Positions 11,974 to 23,189 of a stretch of DNA of 64,000 nucleotides are shown in pieces. The notes below the pieces were generated by a model that saw only the letters and a program-made list of their open reading frames with translations, did no database searches and was not told where the DNA came from. The stretch's first letter is position 1. Every line of letters starts with the position of its first letter. The stretch is taken from positions 231,622,396-231,686,395 of the forward strand of contig NC_081406.1 in the NCBI RefSeq assembly GCF_030272615.1, written 5' to 3'. The translations under genes and the position numbers were made by a program. Source of the DNA: Cryptomeria japonica (taxonomy: Eukaryota > Streptophyta > Pinopsida > Cupressales > Cupressaceae).

Positions 11974-12182
11974 TTTCATCACTTTCCTTAGTAAGCATTA
12001 GGTGATTTTGTGATCTAACGTGTGTTTTGTAGGGTGCGGTTCCTAACTGTGTACTGCAGATACCGCTTGGGGCTTCGTCTGACAACTTATGGATATATCC
12101 TTTTTCAAATGATGTTTACTTTTCTGTACTTTAGCTTGCATATGCACGTAGTACTCATATGACCGCTAAAGTGGGGGCTAAA
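11974..12182 (+). mobile_element. 209-bp stub of E2 internal 3' end, with PPT
   Basis: Collinear with 22,981-23,189, the 209 bp just before LTR C, including the polypurine tract AAAGTGGGGGCTAAA (12,168-12,182). The junction with LTR A lies in TCACAAA, present at both parental positions (LTR end region and 22,974-22,980). So most of one internal domain was lost between two 7-bp matches. Confidence 0.88.
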
Positions 12183-13840
12183 TGTAGCATCGTAAATTGT
12201 ACGCACTTGCTAGGGTGGTACAATTTCACACCTAGTTTAGCACCCGCCTTAGTGCATTTTACATTTTGCATTGCATTTCTCCTTTAGCACTTAATTAATC
12301 AAATTAATTAGGTCTAAGGTCCTATTTCACCATTCTCCACATCATGAAGTTGGGCCCTTTCGTTAAAGTGTGCCCTTTTCATTTTATTCCTCCAATACAT
12401 CATTCAATCAAAAACCCTAATTAAGTCCTATTTTGAACTTGGGGGCTTGGTTTCGGGGGTCAAAACATCTCGAAATCACCTGTAACTTCGGGATTCTCTC
12501 TAAAATCATCATATACGACGGCCCTGAAAATTTGGTGAAAAGTTGTCGAGACCGTGGCGCCCGGAGTGCACATGGTCCCGGACATTTTTCCCAAAATTTT
12601 AGGAGCACAATCCAATCATAAAATAAAGCTTAACCCCAAGAAATTGACAGGAAATTCAATCTCTAGGTCGGCCAAAAGACGAAATTAAGACCTAGGGTTT
12701 CATACATAAAAGCTCTCTTTCTTCATTTGAAAGGATCCGATTTTTGTTTTCAGGAACCTCATATGCAGCGAAAGAGCAGATTTTTGAAGACTTCAACAAC
12801 ATTCAACATCCCTCTATCAAGCATTTATCAATTTCATTCATCCGTTTAGGGCTTGGAAGACATTGAAGAACAATAGGAGATTACTGACTAAAGATTGGCT
12901 TGTACCCCTCCCTTGGGGGTTGGGTATGATTTCATGTTGTTTTCATGTCTTTGCATAAGCTTCAATACATCACTAATTAATGCTTTAGATCACTTTGTAT
13001 CTTGATTTAGAGCATTTACATTGTCATTTACAAGCAATTAGGGTTTACTTTCTAGGTTGCTCTAGTTTGCTTGCTCGCATTTTAGGATCTTGCACACACA
13101 CAAGGTCTACACACACAATACATTTTACAATACAACTTGGCTATTCGTGGAGGTGGAAATCACCGAAGTGGGGGTTTGACTAAGGCAAAACCCTATATAG
13201 CCGCCCACACCCTTTTCAGATATAAGTGCAGGTTTCGGGACTCGGACGACACCGCAGGTTACAGATCCGGGAAAAGCAGGTCGAGACAGCACTCCACACC
13301 AAATTGCAGAGCAAAAGACCTGGACAGGGGCGTGGGGCACCTTGGTCCTACCAAGACAGGGGCACTGGGCGTCGTGGTCCCTGGGACAGAGGCGCTGGGC
13401 GCCCTGGTCCTCCTGACAGACAGCATTTTCGACAGTTTCCAGAGTGCAAGATAGCAGTTTTAGGTGCAGTTTCCGGCACAATATCAGGACAGTGGCGCTC
13501 GCGCCCCCGTCCTAAACATTTTCAATCAGATTTTGACTCCGGGTACGCATCTACATTCTTGTTTTATCCTTGTGTTTACAGTTGTTCATTGTTTAATCTC
13601 AGTTCTGCAATCTTGTTATTAGTTTATACATGCATTTTGGGATTAGGACTTGAACTTGCATCATTTTATCTTTCAATTACAACAAAGGAATATAAATCCT
13701 AATAGGTAGCCCGTGGCTCTCTCTTTCACAAAAAGAAGTAGCCAATTGTGTGATACCTCTAGGCTCTTTCGTATTCCGTAATGTGTGTCAAAAGGTAGGA
13801 TTAGGACATGTTAACCTAGTCTCGCTTTTTCCCCTACACA
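12183..13840 (+). repeat. E2 LTR copy B, complete (functional 5' LTR)
   Basis: TGTAG at the start, CTACACA at the end, 1,658 bp. It contains TATA-like ACATAAAAGC (about 12,705), a GC-rich triple repeat (13,324-13,422) and is followed by a leader and the coding region. Antisense and sense ORFs of 60-160 residues inside all three LTRs are by-products of the GC-rich repeat. Confidence 0.92.
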
Positions 13841-14009
13841 TTTTGGTGAACCTGACGTGAATCTATCATTGCTTCCTCTTCCATTGCATTTGTTAGATCT
13901 AGATCTAGATTTAGTGTGTTTTCATTTCATTTTCATTAAAAATGAAAAAAAAAAAAGAGTGTGTTTCTTTGCATTGTGTTTTTAAATTTTATGCAACCTT
14001 TATTTCAAA
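13841..14009 (+). promoter_or_regulatory. E2 primer-binding region and short leader
   Basis: TGGTGAACCTGACGTG starts at 13,844, three bases behind the LTR, in the position and with the TGG start of a primer-binding site. I could not match it to a specific tRNA from memory. The leader is only about 170 bp, with TAGATCTAGATCTAGATTTAG and an A-run, leaving no room for a separate gag gene. Confidence 0.6.
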
Positions 14010-17000
14010 ATGTCGGATTTTTATTTGCAAAATGTTCATGCTTATGATGATTATTATGAGTATAGCCAAGATGAATTAGATGAAGCTTTAGATGAGTTTT
14101 TGAACCCTAAAGATGCCAAACCTTCATTTTACCAAAAACTCATAAACCTTGTTACTATGCCATTTAGGTGTGATGAGAAAGATAAGTCGAATGGTTCCTC
14201 TCAAGGGTACATTCCTATCAACTCTTCCACTAAATCTAGTAACATGGTTGTTTTCAACAATCCCCTCTATGAAGAGATATCTCCTTTTGAACCAAAAGAT
14301 AAACCTTTTGATAGCTATGATCATACTTTGTTGGATGATGCTCTTGATGACTTTGTGGCTTTATCAAAATCTTTAAACAAGAACAAGACTTCTAAATTGG
14401 TTAAAATGATAAACTTGAATGAGCATAATAAGCCTCTCTTTGAAGTCCAAGGTGCTTATCCTTCTCCCACCTTTCAAGTTCCTAAATCACCTCTCCTTAT
14501 TGTCCAAGGAGGGTATGAACATGATTCCTTTCGTACTCCGAATAAACCAATCATCACTGTGCAAGGAAGAAAACCTATAAGTCCTTATAGTTATGCCAAG
14601 CAATTAACTAGAGAGAGTTATCATGCGGTTGCCCATACTTATCAGACCAGAAATAATAGGCAGCCTAATCCTCCTCCTGTTATTCCAGTTTCTCTTCCTA
14701 ATCCTCAACCAATTCTTCCACAAGCTCCCCGTATTTCGCAAGTTATGGGTAAGGAATATGATCTCATAGAACAACTTAAAGCTACCCCTGCTAAGATATC
14801 CCTCTGGGATTTGATTCAAACTTCTTCCACTCATCATGGAATGTTACAAGATGCCTTGAAAGATTTGAATGTTCCTCCACCGAATACATCTAGTAATATA
14901 GCATCTTTGGTTAACTCTGTGATGAATCCTAAAGCTCAAATTGTGTTTACCCAAGATGAGTTGCCTACTAGTGAAATTCAACATCAATATGATCCCTTGA
15001 TGATTGTGGTTATCATGAAAGACATTGCTATAAGAGGAACACTAGTAGATAATGGCTCTGGCCTTAATGTGTGTAGCATTAATCTATTACATAAAATGAA
15101 TTTGGATACATCCCTCATTGAGCCTGACTCTCGTCCCATTCGAGGCTTTGACAATGTGGCTAAGACTTCATTAGGTATTATCACCTTACCTCTCACAGTG
15201 GGACCTGTTACCTTGCCTACTCCTATCCATGTTATGTCGGGAAATTTAACATACAACTTGTTATTAGGGAGACCTTGGATTCACAGTATGCAAGTTGTCC
15301 CCTCTACATTGCATAGACAAGTTAAATTTATTTATAACAATAAGACATATACCTTGATAGGTGATACTAATTTCCAAGCTTGTCTACAAACATCTACTTC
15401 CAAAGGGGGTTCTTCTAAGCCATCCTTGTCTAGTGATGACTCTTTAAACAAGATACCTGTCGATGAATCCTCACTCTCTGATGATCAAAATTCTTTGGAC
15501 GAGTCTGGAGCTCCTGAGGAAGATTCTTCTCGACTTGAATCTACACATAAGAAGGATTTTGATCCTGAGAAGGTTCTCGCAGAAGACGATTGGGGATCTC
15601 TTGATTTCAATCCCACTTTTGTAGGTGAATATAAGGTTCCTTCTAGAGAGCTTAAAGTTGAAAAGAAGGAAGAAGCTAAAAATCAGTCAATCTTACCTGA
15701 ACCTATGAGTAATAATTTTGTGGCCGCTTCTCAAACTTCTTCTCCTCACACCTCTAATTCTGAAGAGTTTGATTCATTGTCATATGAAAAACCACCTTCT
15801 CTTTCTGAAATGGTTTATCGTTATGGTCGTGGTTTTTGCATTTTTTCTAAGCATGGGTATCATGGAAATGGTTGTGGCGCTCACGAACAAGGGATAAAGG
15901 TTCCTCTAGAGAATAATTTTCACAATTATGCCTTTGGACTTGGCTATAATCCCTGCAAACGCACTAAAGTTTCTAAAAGACCATGCATTAGTGTTAATGC
16001 TATTTCTACATCTCTATCAATGCAACACCCCGAGTATATTGATGGGGATCCTTCGTGTGCCTATGCTTTGGATGTCTTCCCTACCGATGATGCTTTAGCT
16101 GAATTCTTGGGAGCCTATGACACTCTTCCTCGTTATCATCACAATAGGGGACTTCCTTATTGTTTGAACACTGAAGCCTATTTTGGAAAAGAGATCGATA
16201 ATGATGAGATTGTGAAAGAATTCCCTCAGTTAAAGGATACTCCTCAACAAAGTAATCTTCTTATAAGTGACACCACTGATGTTAAGATGGATCCTTGCAA
16301 TAAAGAAAAAGTCATTAAAATTGGAAAATGTTTGGATGAAGAGGAACAAAAACAATATGAAGATTTATTGCACGAATTCCCTGAGATCTTTGCTTGGACA
16401 TACTCTGACATGCCTGGTATAGATCCTAAGATTGTCACTCATAATATTGTCTTAGTTCCCGATGCTAAGCCCGTGAAACAAAAGATTTGAAAAATGAATC
16501 CTAAGGTGGCTCTGCTTGTTAAGGCTGAGATTGAAAAATTATTGGAGGCTGGATTTATTCGCCCTATTGATTATTCCCCATGGATTTCAAATATTGTCGC
16601 TGTGGCTAAACGAGATAATAAAATAAGAATGTGTACCGATTTTCAAGATTTAAATAGGGCTTCTTTAAAAGATGATTTCCCTCTTCCAAACATTGACATG
16701 ATAGTTGATTCTACGGCAGGACATGCCTTGTTATCCTTCATGGATGGTTTTTCAGGATACAATCAAATTTTCATTAACCCTCAAGATCAATTCAAAACCA
16801 CTTTCACCACTCCTTGGGGTACATTTTGTTGGATAATGATGCCTTTCGGACTTAAAAATGCCGGTGCAACTTATCAACGAGCGATGACCCTTATCTTTCA
16901 TGATTATATGCATAAGATTTTAGAGGATTATGTTGATGATATTTTAGCCAAATCCATTCTTCGCATAGATCATATTAAAATCCTTCGTCAAATCTTTGAA

Positions 17001-19556
17001 AGAATTCATAAATATCACATGCGCTTGAATCCCCGAAAATGTGTTTTCGGTGTGGATAGTGGAAAACTATTAGGGTTCATAGTTTCGCATCGTGGGATTG
17101 AGGTGGACACTAAGAAAATAGATGCTATTGTCAACATGCCACCTCCTAGAAATGTGTCTCAACTTAAAAGCTTACAAGGAAAGATTCAAGCTATTCGTAG
17201 GTTCGTATCTCAACTTGCGGATCGTACCTTTCCTTTTACTCAACTTCTCAAAAAGAATATCACTTTTCAATGGAATGAAGATTGTCAACAAGCATTTGAA
17301 GATTTAAAAGTGTATTTGGCTAGTCCTCCTATTCTTCAACCTGCCGAACCTTCTAAACCCTTCCTTCTGTATACAGTTGCTTCCTCTCATGCTCTCGCAG
17401 CATTGTTGGCACAACATGATAAGGATGGTAAGGAATGTTCGGTTTATTACATAAGTCGTACCTTACTCGATTATGAGACCCGATATTCTGCAATAGAAAG
17501 ACAATGCTTGGCCTTGGTGTTTGCGACTCAAAAATTGAGACATTATCTTTTAAATTCAGAAGTCCACGTCATGGTAAAGTTTGATCCTTTGAAGCATCTT
17601 TTCTCTAAAACTGATTTATCAAGACGCCTAGCTAAGTGGGTTATGATGTTAACTGAATTTGACCTTAAATTTGTTTCACAAAGAGAAATTAAAGGGCAAG
17701 CATTGACCGATCACTTAGTTGAGGCCCCTTCACCTTTCTCCTTCCCTAATTCTGAGTCTTTCCCTGATGACTTCATTCTTTCTATAGAGAAAGATGAAAC
17801 TTGGGAGCTATACTTTGATGGTTCTAAATGTCGTACGGGATCGGGGGCAGGTGTTGTTCTGATTTCTCCTACAAGGAAATCTATTCCCTTATCCTATTGT
17901 CTAAATTTCCTGTGTACCAATAACATTGCTGAGTATGAGGCTCTTATAGCAGGAATAAAAGCAGCCTTAGCTCTAAATATAAAGCACATACATATTTATG
18001 GAGATTCTCAATTGATTATAAGACAAGTAACAGGACTGTATCAAGCAAAACAAGACAAATTATCACAATATAAAGACCTTGCTATCTCTTTATTACAAAA
18101 ATTCGATTCTTATACCATGGAACCTGTTCCTCGAAAAGATAATCGACATACGGATGCAATGGCATGTGTGGCTTCTCTTGTGTCTTTAGAGGACCCTGTG
18201 GTTGATCTTAAATTTGTTATTCACAACCTTATTTCTCCAGCTATTGTAGACGATTCTAGCTTGGTAACATGTTGTGACTTTATAGACTCAGATGAATGGT
18301 ATTCGCATATCGTAAGATATTTGACCGATGGTACCTTTCCTGATTCTGCCAATAGGAACACTAGGGCTAGAATCCGCAAGCTGTCTGCTAGATATATCAT
18401 TCTTTCTAATGTCCTTTACCGAAGGGGTTATGACGATCTTCTCCTTCGTTGTCTTAACAAATCGGAAATCCCCGTTGCTCTTGAAGAGACACATTCAGGT
18501 GCTTGTGGGGGGCATTTCGGAGGCAAATCCTTGGTTCAAAGATTGCTTCGTATGGGATACTATTGGCAAACTATGCAGAAGGATTCTTTTTCATTTGTTA
18601 AAAAATGTCATCAATGTCAACAACACAATAATCTGATTCATGCTCCTGCCCAAGAACTTCGTTCTCAAGTAGCTTCTTGGCCTTTCTCCGCATGGGGTCT
18701 GGATCTCATTGGTAAAATCTCTCCTCCTTCATCTCAAAGACACACCTTCATTATAACTGCAACAGATTACTTTACGAAGTGGGTAGAAGCTATTCCCCTT
18801 CACTCTACTACTGCTAAAGTGATTTGTCAATTTCTTTTAGAAAACATCATTTCTCGATTCGGGATACCTTCCACTATAATCTCAGATAATGGGACATCAT
18901 TTAAGAACAAGGACGTGAAGAAATTCCTCAAGAAGTATCATATCAAACATCGATTTTCTACACCATACTATCCTCAATCAAATGGTCAAGCCGAATCATC
19001 CAATAAGATAATTGAACAAATTCTTCGCAAAACCATGAATAAGCATGGTAAGGATTGGAGTAATTAGCTAATCTATGCTCTTTGGGCCTACCGAACGAGT
19101 GTACGAATTGCTACAGGAACTACTCCTTATAATCTTGTTTATGGTGCTGACGCTATTATGCCTTTAGAGTTAGAGATTCCATCACTTAGGGTTTCTCTCA
19201 AAGGTATAGTAGATGATGACTCTTATAGAGAACAACGACTTCAACAGCTTGAGATGCTTGATGAACAGCGTATAAACACTCTTGAGCATATTCAAGCGTA
19301 TCACAAAACTCTACAACGAAGCTATAATGATAAGGTTATTCAACGTTCCTTCTCAGTAGGTGACTTAATCCTCTATGAGAATCAGCGCAATGTGAATGCC
19401 TTACCTGCAGAAAAGGGAAAATTTAGTCCTAATTGGCTTGGACCATATATCGTTATTGAAGATTATGGATCAGGTGCTTACAAAATAGCGGATGTAGACG
19501 GTACGCCTCTTAAAGAACCTATAAATGCTATGCACTTGCGTAGATATTATTCTTAA
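14010..19556 (+). pseudogene. pol: E2 polyprotein without gag: PR, G-patch, RT, RH, aRH, INT
   Basis: One frame of 1,848 codons from the ATG at 14,010 is broken only by TGA (16,488) and TAG (19,065); both fit C-to-T change of CGA and CAG. Residues 1-230 are acidic, with LDEALDEF (about 26-33), LDDALDDF (about 109-116) and three VQG-centred repeats, and match no capsid or knuckle. Protease D-N-G-S-G is at residue ~347 and LLGRPWIH at ~418. A G-patch-like segment spans ~605-650. RT has Y-V-D-D at 16,929-16,940; RNase H follows at about 17,330-17,600 and the archaeal-type RNase H (L-Y-F-D-G-S) at 17,810-18,180. Integrase has an H/C-C zinc region, D-D-E (GLDLIG, SDNG, GQAE) and a terminal N-W-L-G-P-Y module, with no chromodomain. 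The domains needed for copying look intact apart from the two stops. Confidence 0.92.
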
Positions 19557-20070
19557 TTCTTCATTCCTTATTTTCTTTTCAGTTCTTCAACATTGGGTAA
19601 TATGTTAGTATCTCCTAAATAGAGCAAAATAGAATTAAATGTTATGGTGTTTAATCTATATTGCTTCGTTCTTGACAAGCGTGTTTCTTTACTTTATAGT
19701 TTGTTTTGAATTCATTTATGTAAATTGTAAAAGATTTACATTTCCATTATGCTAGCATATTTCGCAATGTCTTATGTGTTAAGTAGGATTGTATCATGTT
19801 GTGTTTAAGTTCAAAATTAAATCACATTAGTTATATGATTCTTAGACTTAATGCATATTTCTTCCCTATCATCAATGTAGTACTTGATTAAATATTTTAA
19901 TTAAGTCACACATGTATCAATTTAATCATGGAGCATTGAGAAATCAATCACATGGAAATTAAATCCTAAATATACATGTACACCTACCAAATGTATTAGA
20001 TTTAATCAAAGCAAAATATACATTGTTTTAAGCATTAAAGATAACACATTTGCGACAAAAGAGAAGCATG

Positions 20071-20129
<59 letters not shown>

Positions 20130-20188
20130 ATCGTATACAAATATAGGTCATTATACATCCAAAATATGACCTATCCTACATCATAAAA
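19557..20188. other. E2 spacer between sense pol and antisense gene
   Basis: AT-rich, no ORF. It separates the convergent ends of the polyprotein and the antisense gene, and so should hold both 3' untranslated ends. The (TA)n(TG)n microsatellite is in it. Confidence 0.6.
20071..20128. repeat. (TA)n(TG)n microsatellite
   Basis: About 8 TA units run into about 20 TG units, uninterrupted, inside E2. Useful as a marker of copy age; no functional claim. Confidence 0.95.
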
Positions 20189-22608
20189 TCATCTCCTATC
20201 CCTAGGGCTGGTGGCTGGAGAGTGACGACTAGATGCTCCCTCCTGATCCGGCCGTGCAGGTGGACCCATAGGTGTGTAGCGTGATATAGACCGCGAGTGA
20301 CTCCGAGAGGAACTCCTACGATCCCTATCCATAAGGATCGCGCGATAGGAGGTAGCCTCGGCCTGAGCTGCTGCTAGATCTCGCTGTGCCCGCTGAAGGT
20401 TCTCTGATAGAACTCTCTCTCTCTCCCTCCATATGTCTACCTATACTCGAAATGGGGAAAACAAGTCCTCATGCCGACCCGCATTCCCCTAAGGCCTATA
20501 AGCAATATGTGAGGAACTAGGGATCTGTGCCATCGTGGAAATGTATGTCACTGCTTGCTGAATCAGGGAACGCCACTCTTGCACATTAGCTATAGCAGTA
20601 GAACAGATTTTTGTATTAGTACCATTCTATATCATCAAAACATTAATCAATCAATATAAACCTACTATACCTGGATCTCCCTCATGCCAGTAGGGATCAT
20701 GATATGGTAGCATCTGTGACTGGGAACTACTAAGCTCCCTATGCTCGAATAATCTATGCACGATGGGTGTAGGCTGGACGGTACTAGAAACAGGTCTCCG
20801 TATCGCCTCATGTTCCCCCTTTTGGGGAATAAGAGGAGGATCCAGGGCTATGGTATCATCTCCTGAATGGTGGGGAGCTGCATCTGACCCCTCCTCATCA
20901 TCTCTATCCTCCTCGTCCTCGTCCGCATCCTCACCTGCATCCTCGTTCTCCTCATCTCTATCTGTGTCATCATCCTCCTCCTCCTCAGCACTAGGCTGAT
21001 CTCCTATGGGTTGATCAGGATCTCCTACCTCCTCATGACCCTCTCCTTCCTCTGGCTCCTCTAACCTGGATCCCTGGTCCTCATCTCGGTCTCCATGTCT
21101 CCATGGGCCTGGATGGCCTGTCGGGTGATCTGGTGGAAAGATAGGCCCTAGATATGATCTCATAAACCATGAGACATACCTGCGCTGTGCTCCAGGCTCT
21201 GCAGAGTAATCAGTGACTACATCCTGATCAGATCCCTCTATATTTGTAGTCTCGATGTCATCTATCGTCGGTCTCGCAACTGCTCTAGGTCTTGGAAGGA
21301 CTCGTGAGTGTCGAGTATAGATGGGTACATCGGCTGGAACACACTGCTCTAGCCCGAACTGCCTCTGTACTCGGTCGAAGTAGAATGGGACTATGATATG
21401 TGAATATCATCCTCACAGTAAGCGGTTCCTCTGTAGGCATGCTAACTGCCTCTCCATCCCATCCCATCTGTGCATCCGCAGATAGGGTCTCCATACGGTC
21501 ACCTCAGCTGTCAATCTATCAAAAATCACTCTCCAATATAGCAAATCTCCAAATCTCCACTCGCTGGTAAGTGGATAAGCAAACACCCTAGGTCGCTCGC
21601 TAGCCGTACTCATCAGAAAGCCGACAGGCCTGGTGCATGTGAAGTGCTCAAATATCCACACCTACAGAAGTGTGCATGTCATCAAGTTGCAGCCCTGTCC
21701 AAACACATACTCCTCAAGGTCATGATAGAGATGTGCAAGCATACTCCGACCCCAAGCATATACTCTCCTGTGTCTCTCCATAGCTCTGATGCACCATGTG
21801 AGACCCCCATGCATGTGCGTGCCTCGCCCATTAGGGCAGACGGCTAGTGCTATGATGGCGGTCATAAGACGTCTCATAAGGGGCACCTCTCCTGTAGGAT
21901 GTAAGAGCCAGCTGACCATGATGCGACCTCTCGTCTCACTGGGCATGACTCTCCCTATGCAATATACCTACTCCCTCTGATGGTCCTCCGCAAACCGATC
22001 GGTCGCGTATGTCACAGTAGCTCCTCTGATAGGAAGATGAAGTATGCGGTACACATCCTCAAGTGTAACCGTCAGCTCCCCTACTGGAAGATGGAATGTG
22101 CATGTGTCAGGATCCCATCGCTCCATCAGTGCCATCAGCATCGCAGGATGGAACCGAATGGCTGGCATGAGGATCGCATACCATAAACCCACGATCGACA
22201 ATGTGTCTCTCTCTCCCTGAGTTAGCCGCGGAATCTGATCTCGCAAACTACGAAGAATCTGTCCCGCCGTATGCTCTCTCATGTATGGGAGACCCTGCAA
22301 CACAAAAACATAACTATAATCAGTACTCAATCATCAAAATCATTCATGCAAACTGTCGAACATCGTATAATAACCCTGATATTTCTCGCCAAGTCCTGAT
22401 TGGGACCATGGTGCCCTGTCAGGGACCATGGTGCCCTGGGTGGGACCCAGGGTCAGATTTCAGGGCCCGCAAACGATCACAGAAAGTCAAATGCAGAAAA
22501 TCAAAAGTCAACGTTCAGTCAACTCACCTCGTCCAGTGGCTCGTCGTCGATCACGGCCTGTCGCAGGATCTCAATCCTCGTGGGACGCTCCGGTCGTCGT
22601 GAAGGCAT
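20189..22608 (-). pseudogene. Antisense plant-mobile-domain gene of E2, three exons
   Basis: Exon 1 runs 22,608-22,528 (ATG, ends GAG|GTGAGT), exon 2 22,294-20,671 (TTGCAG before it, CCAG|GTATAG after it), exon 3 20,589-20,189 (CTATAG before it, stop TGA). Phases agree and total 2,106 nt, 702 codons. Exon 2 shows plant mobile domain hallmarks: ALMERWDPDTCTFHLPVGE, DVYRILHLPI, VWIFEHF, RVQRQFGLEQ and a YVSWF end, then a long Asp/Glu tail. Exon 3 is Arg/Ser-rich at its end. Six in-frame stops (TAG at 21,970, 21,664, 20,491, 20,443; TGA at 21,415, 21,409) all fit CAG-to-TAG or CGA-to-TGA, and no frameshift is seen. The domain is known from MAIN/MAIL1-type nuclear proteins and from ORFs carried by transposons; the role in E2 is unknown. 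Confidence 0.85.
22402..22438. repeat. GGGACCATGGTGCCCTG direct repeat in antisense-gene intron
   Basis: Two 17-bp copies (22,402-22,418 and 22,422-22,438) followed by GGGTGGGACCCAGGG. They resemble the reverse complement of the LTR GC-rich unit (CAGGGACCAGGGCGCC). Confidence 0.75.
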
Positions 22609-23189
22609 GATGATGGCTATGTGGGCTCCGCTACAATGAACAGTATTCCGAAATCAACAAAGTGACAAATGCAAGTGTCACTTTCAAGGTATATACTTTC
22701 ATTCCTTTACCTTTACTTTCAAAACCCTAATTTTCCTCTATCACTCATTTCATCATAACTTGAGTTTGGGAGATGCGATTTTCGATCCGTTTGTTGCATA
22801 GGAATCGTATTTTCATTCCCCTACTCTCGGGATGCTCCAAAAAGTGCTCTGATGAAGCCTATTCAGTGAACATCCCTCATCAATACTCTCTTACACAATT
22901 TGTCGTAAGTAAACATGCTACCCTATTTCACCTCCGTAATAAACAAGTCGAAACAGGGGGGGCATATAGCTACTCACAAATTTCATCACTTTCCTTAGTA
23001 AGCATTAGGTGATTTTGTGATCTAACATGTGTTTTGTAGGGTGCGGTTCCTAACTGTGTACTGTAGATACCGCTGGGGGCTTCGTCCGACAACTTATGGA
23101 TATATCCTTTTTCAAATGATGTTTACTTTTCTGTACTTTAGCTTGCATATGCACGTAGTACTCATATGACCACTAAAGTGGGGGCTAAA
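22609..23189 (+). other. E2 3' tail: antisense gene promoter side and PPT
   Basis: No sense coding region. Because the antisense gene starts at 22,608, its promoter should lie here and perhaps in LTR C. It contains GGGGGGGCATAT (22,956-22,967), similar to a motif of E1 and E3, and ends in the polypurine tract AAAGTGGGGGCTAAA (23,175-23,189). Confidence 0.6.

Noticed and set aside
20763-20999. Plus-strand Ser-rich ORF
   Set aside because: It is the complement of the Asp/Glu-rich part of the antisense gene.
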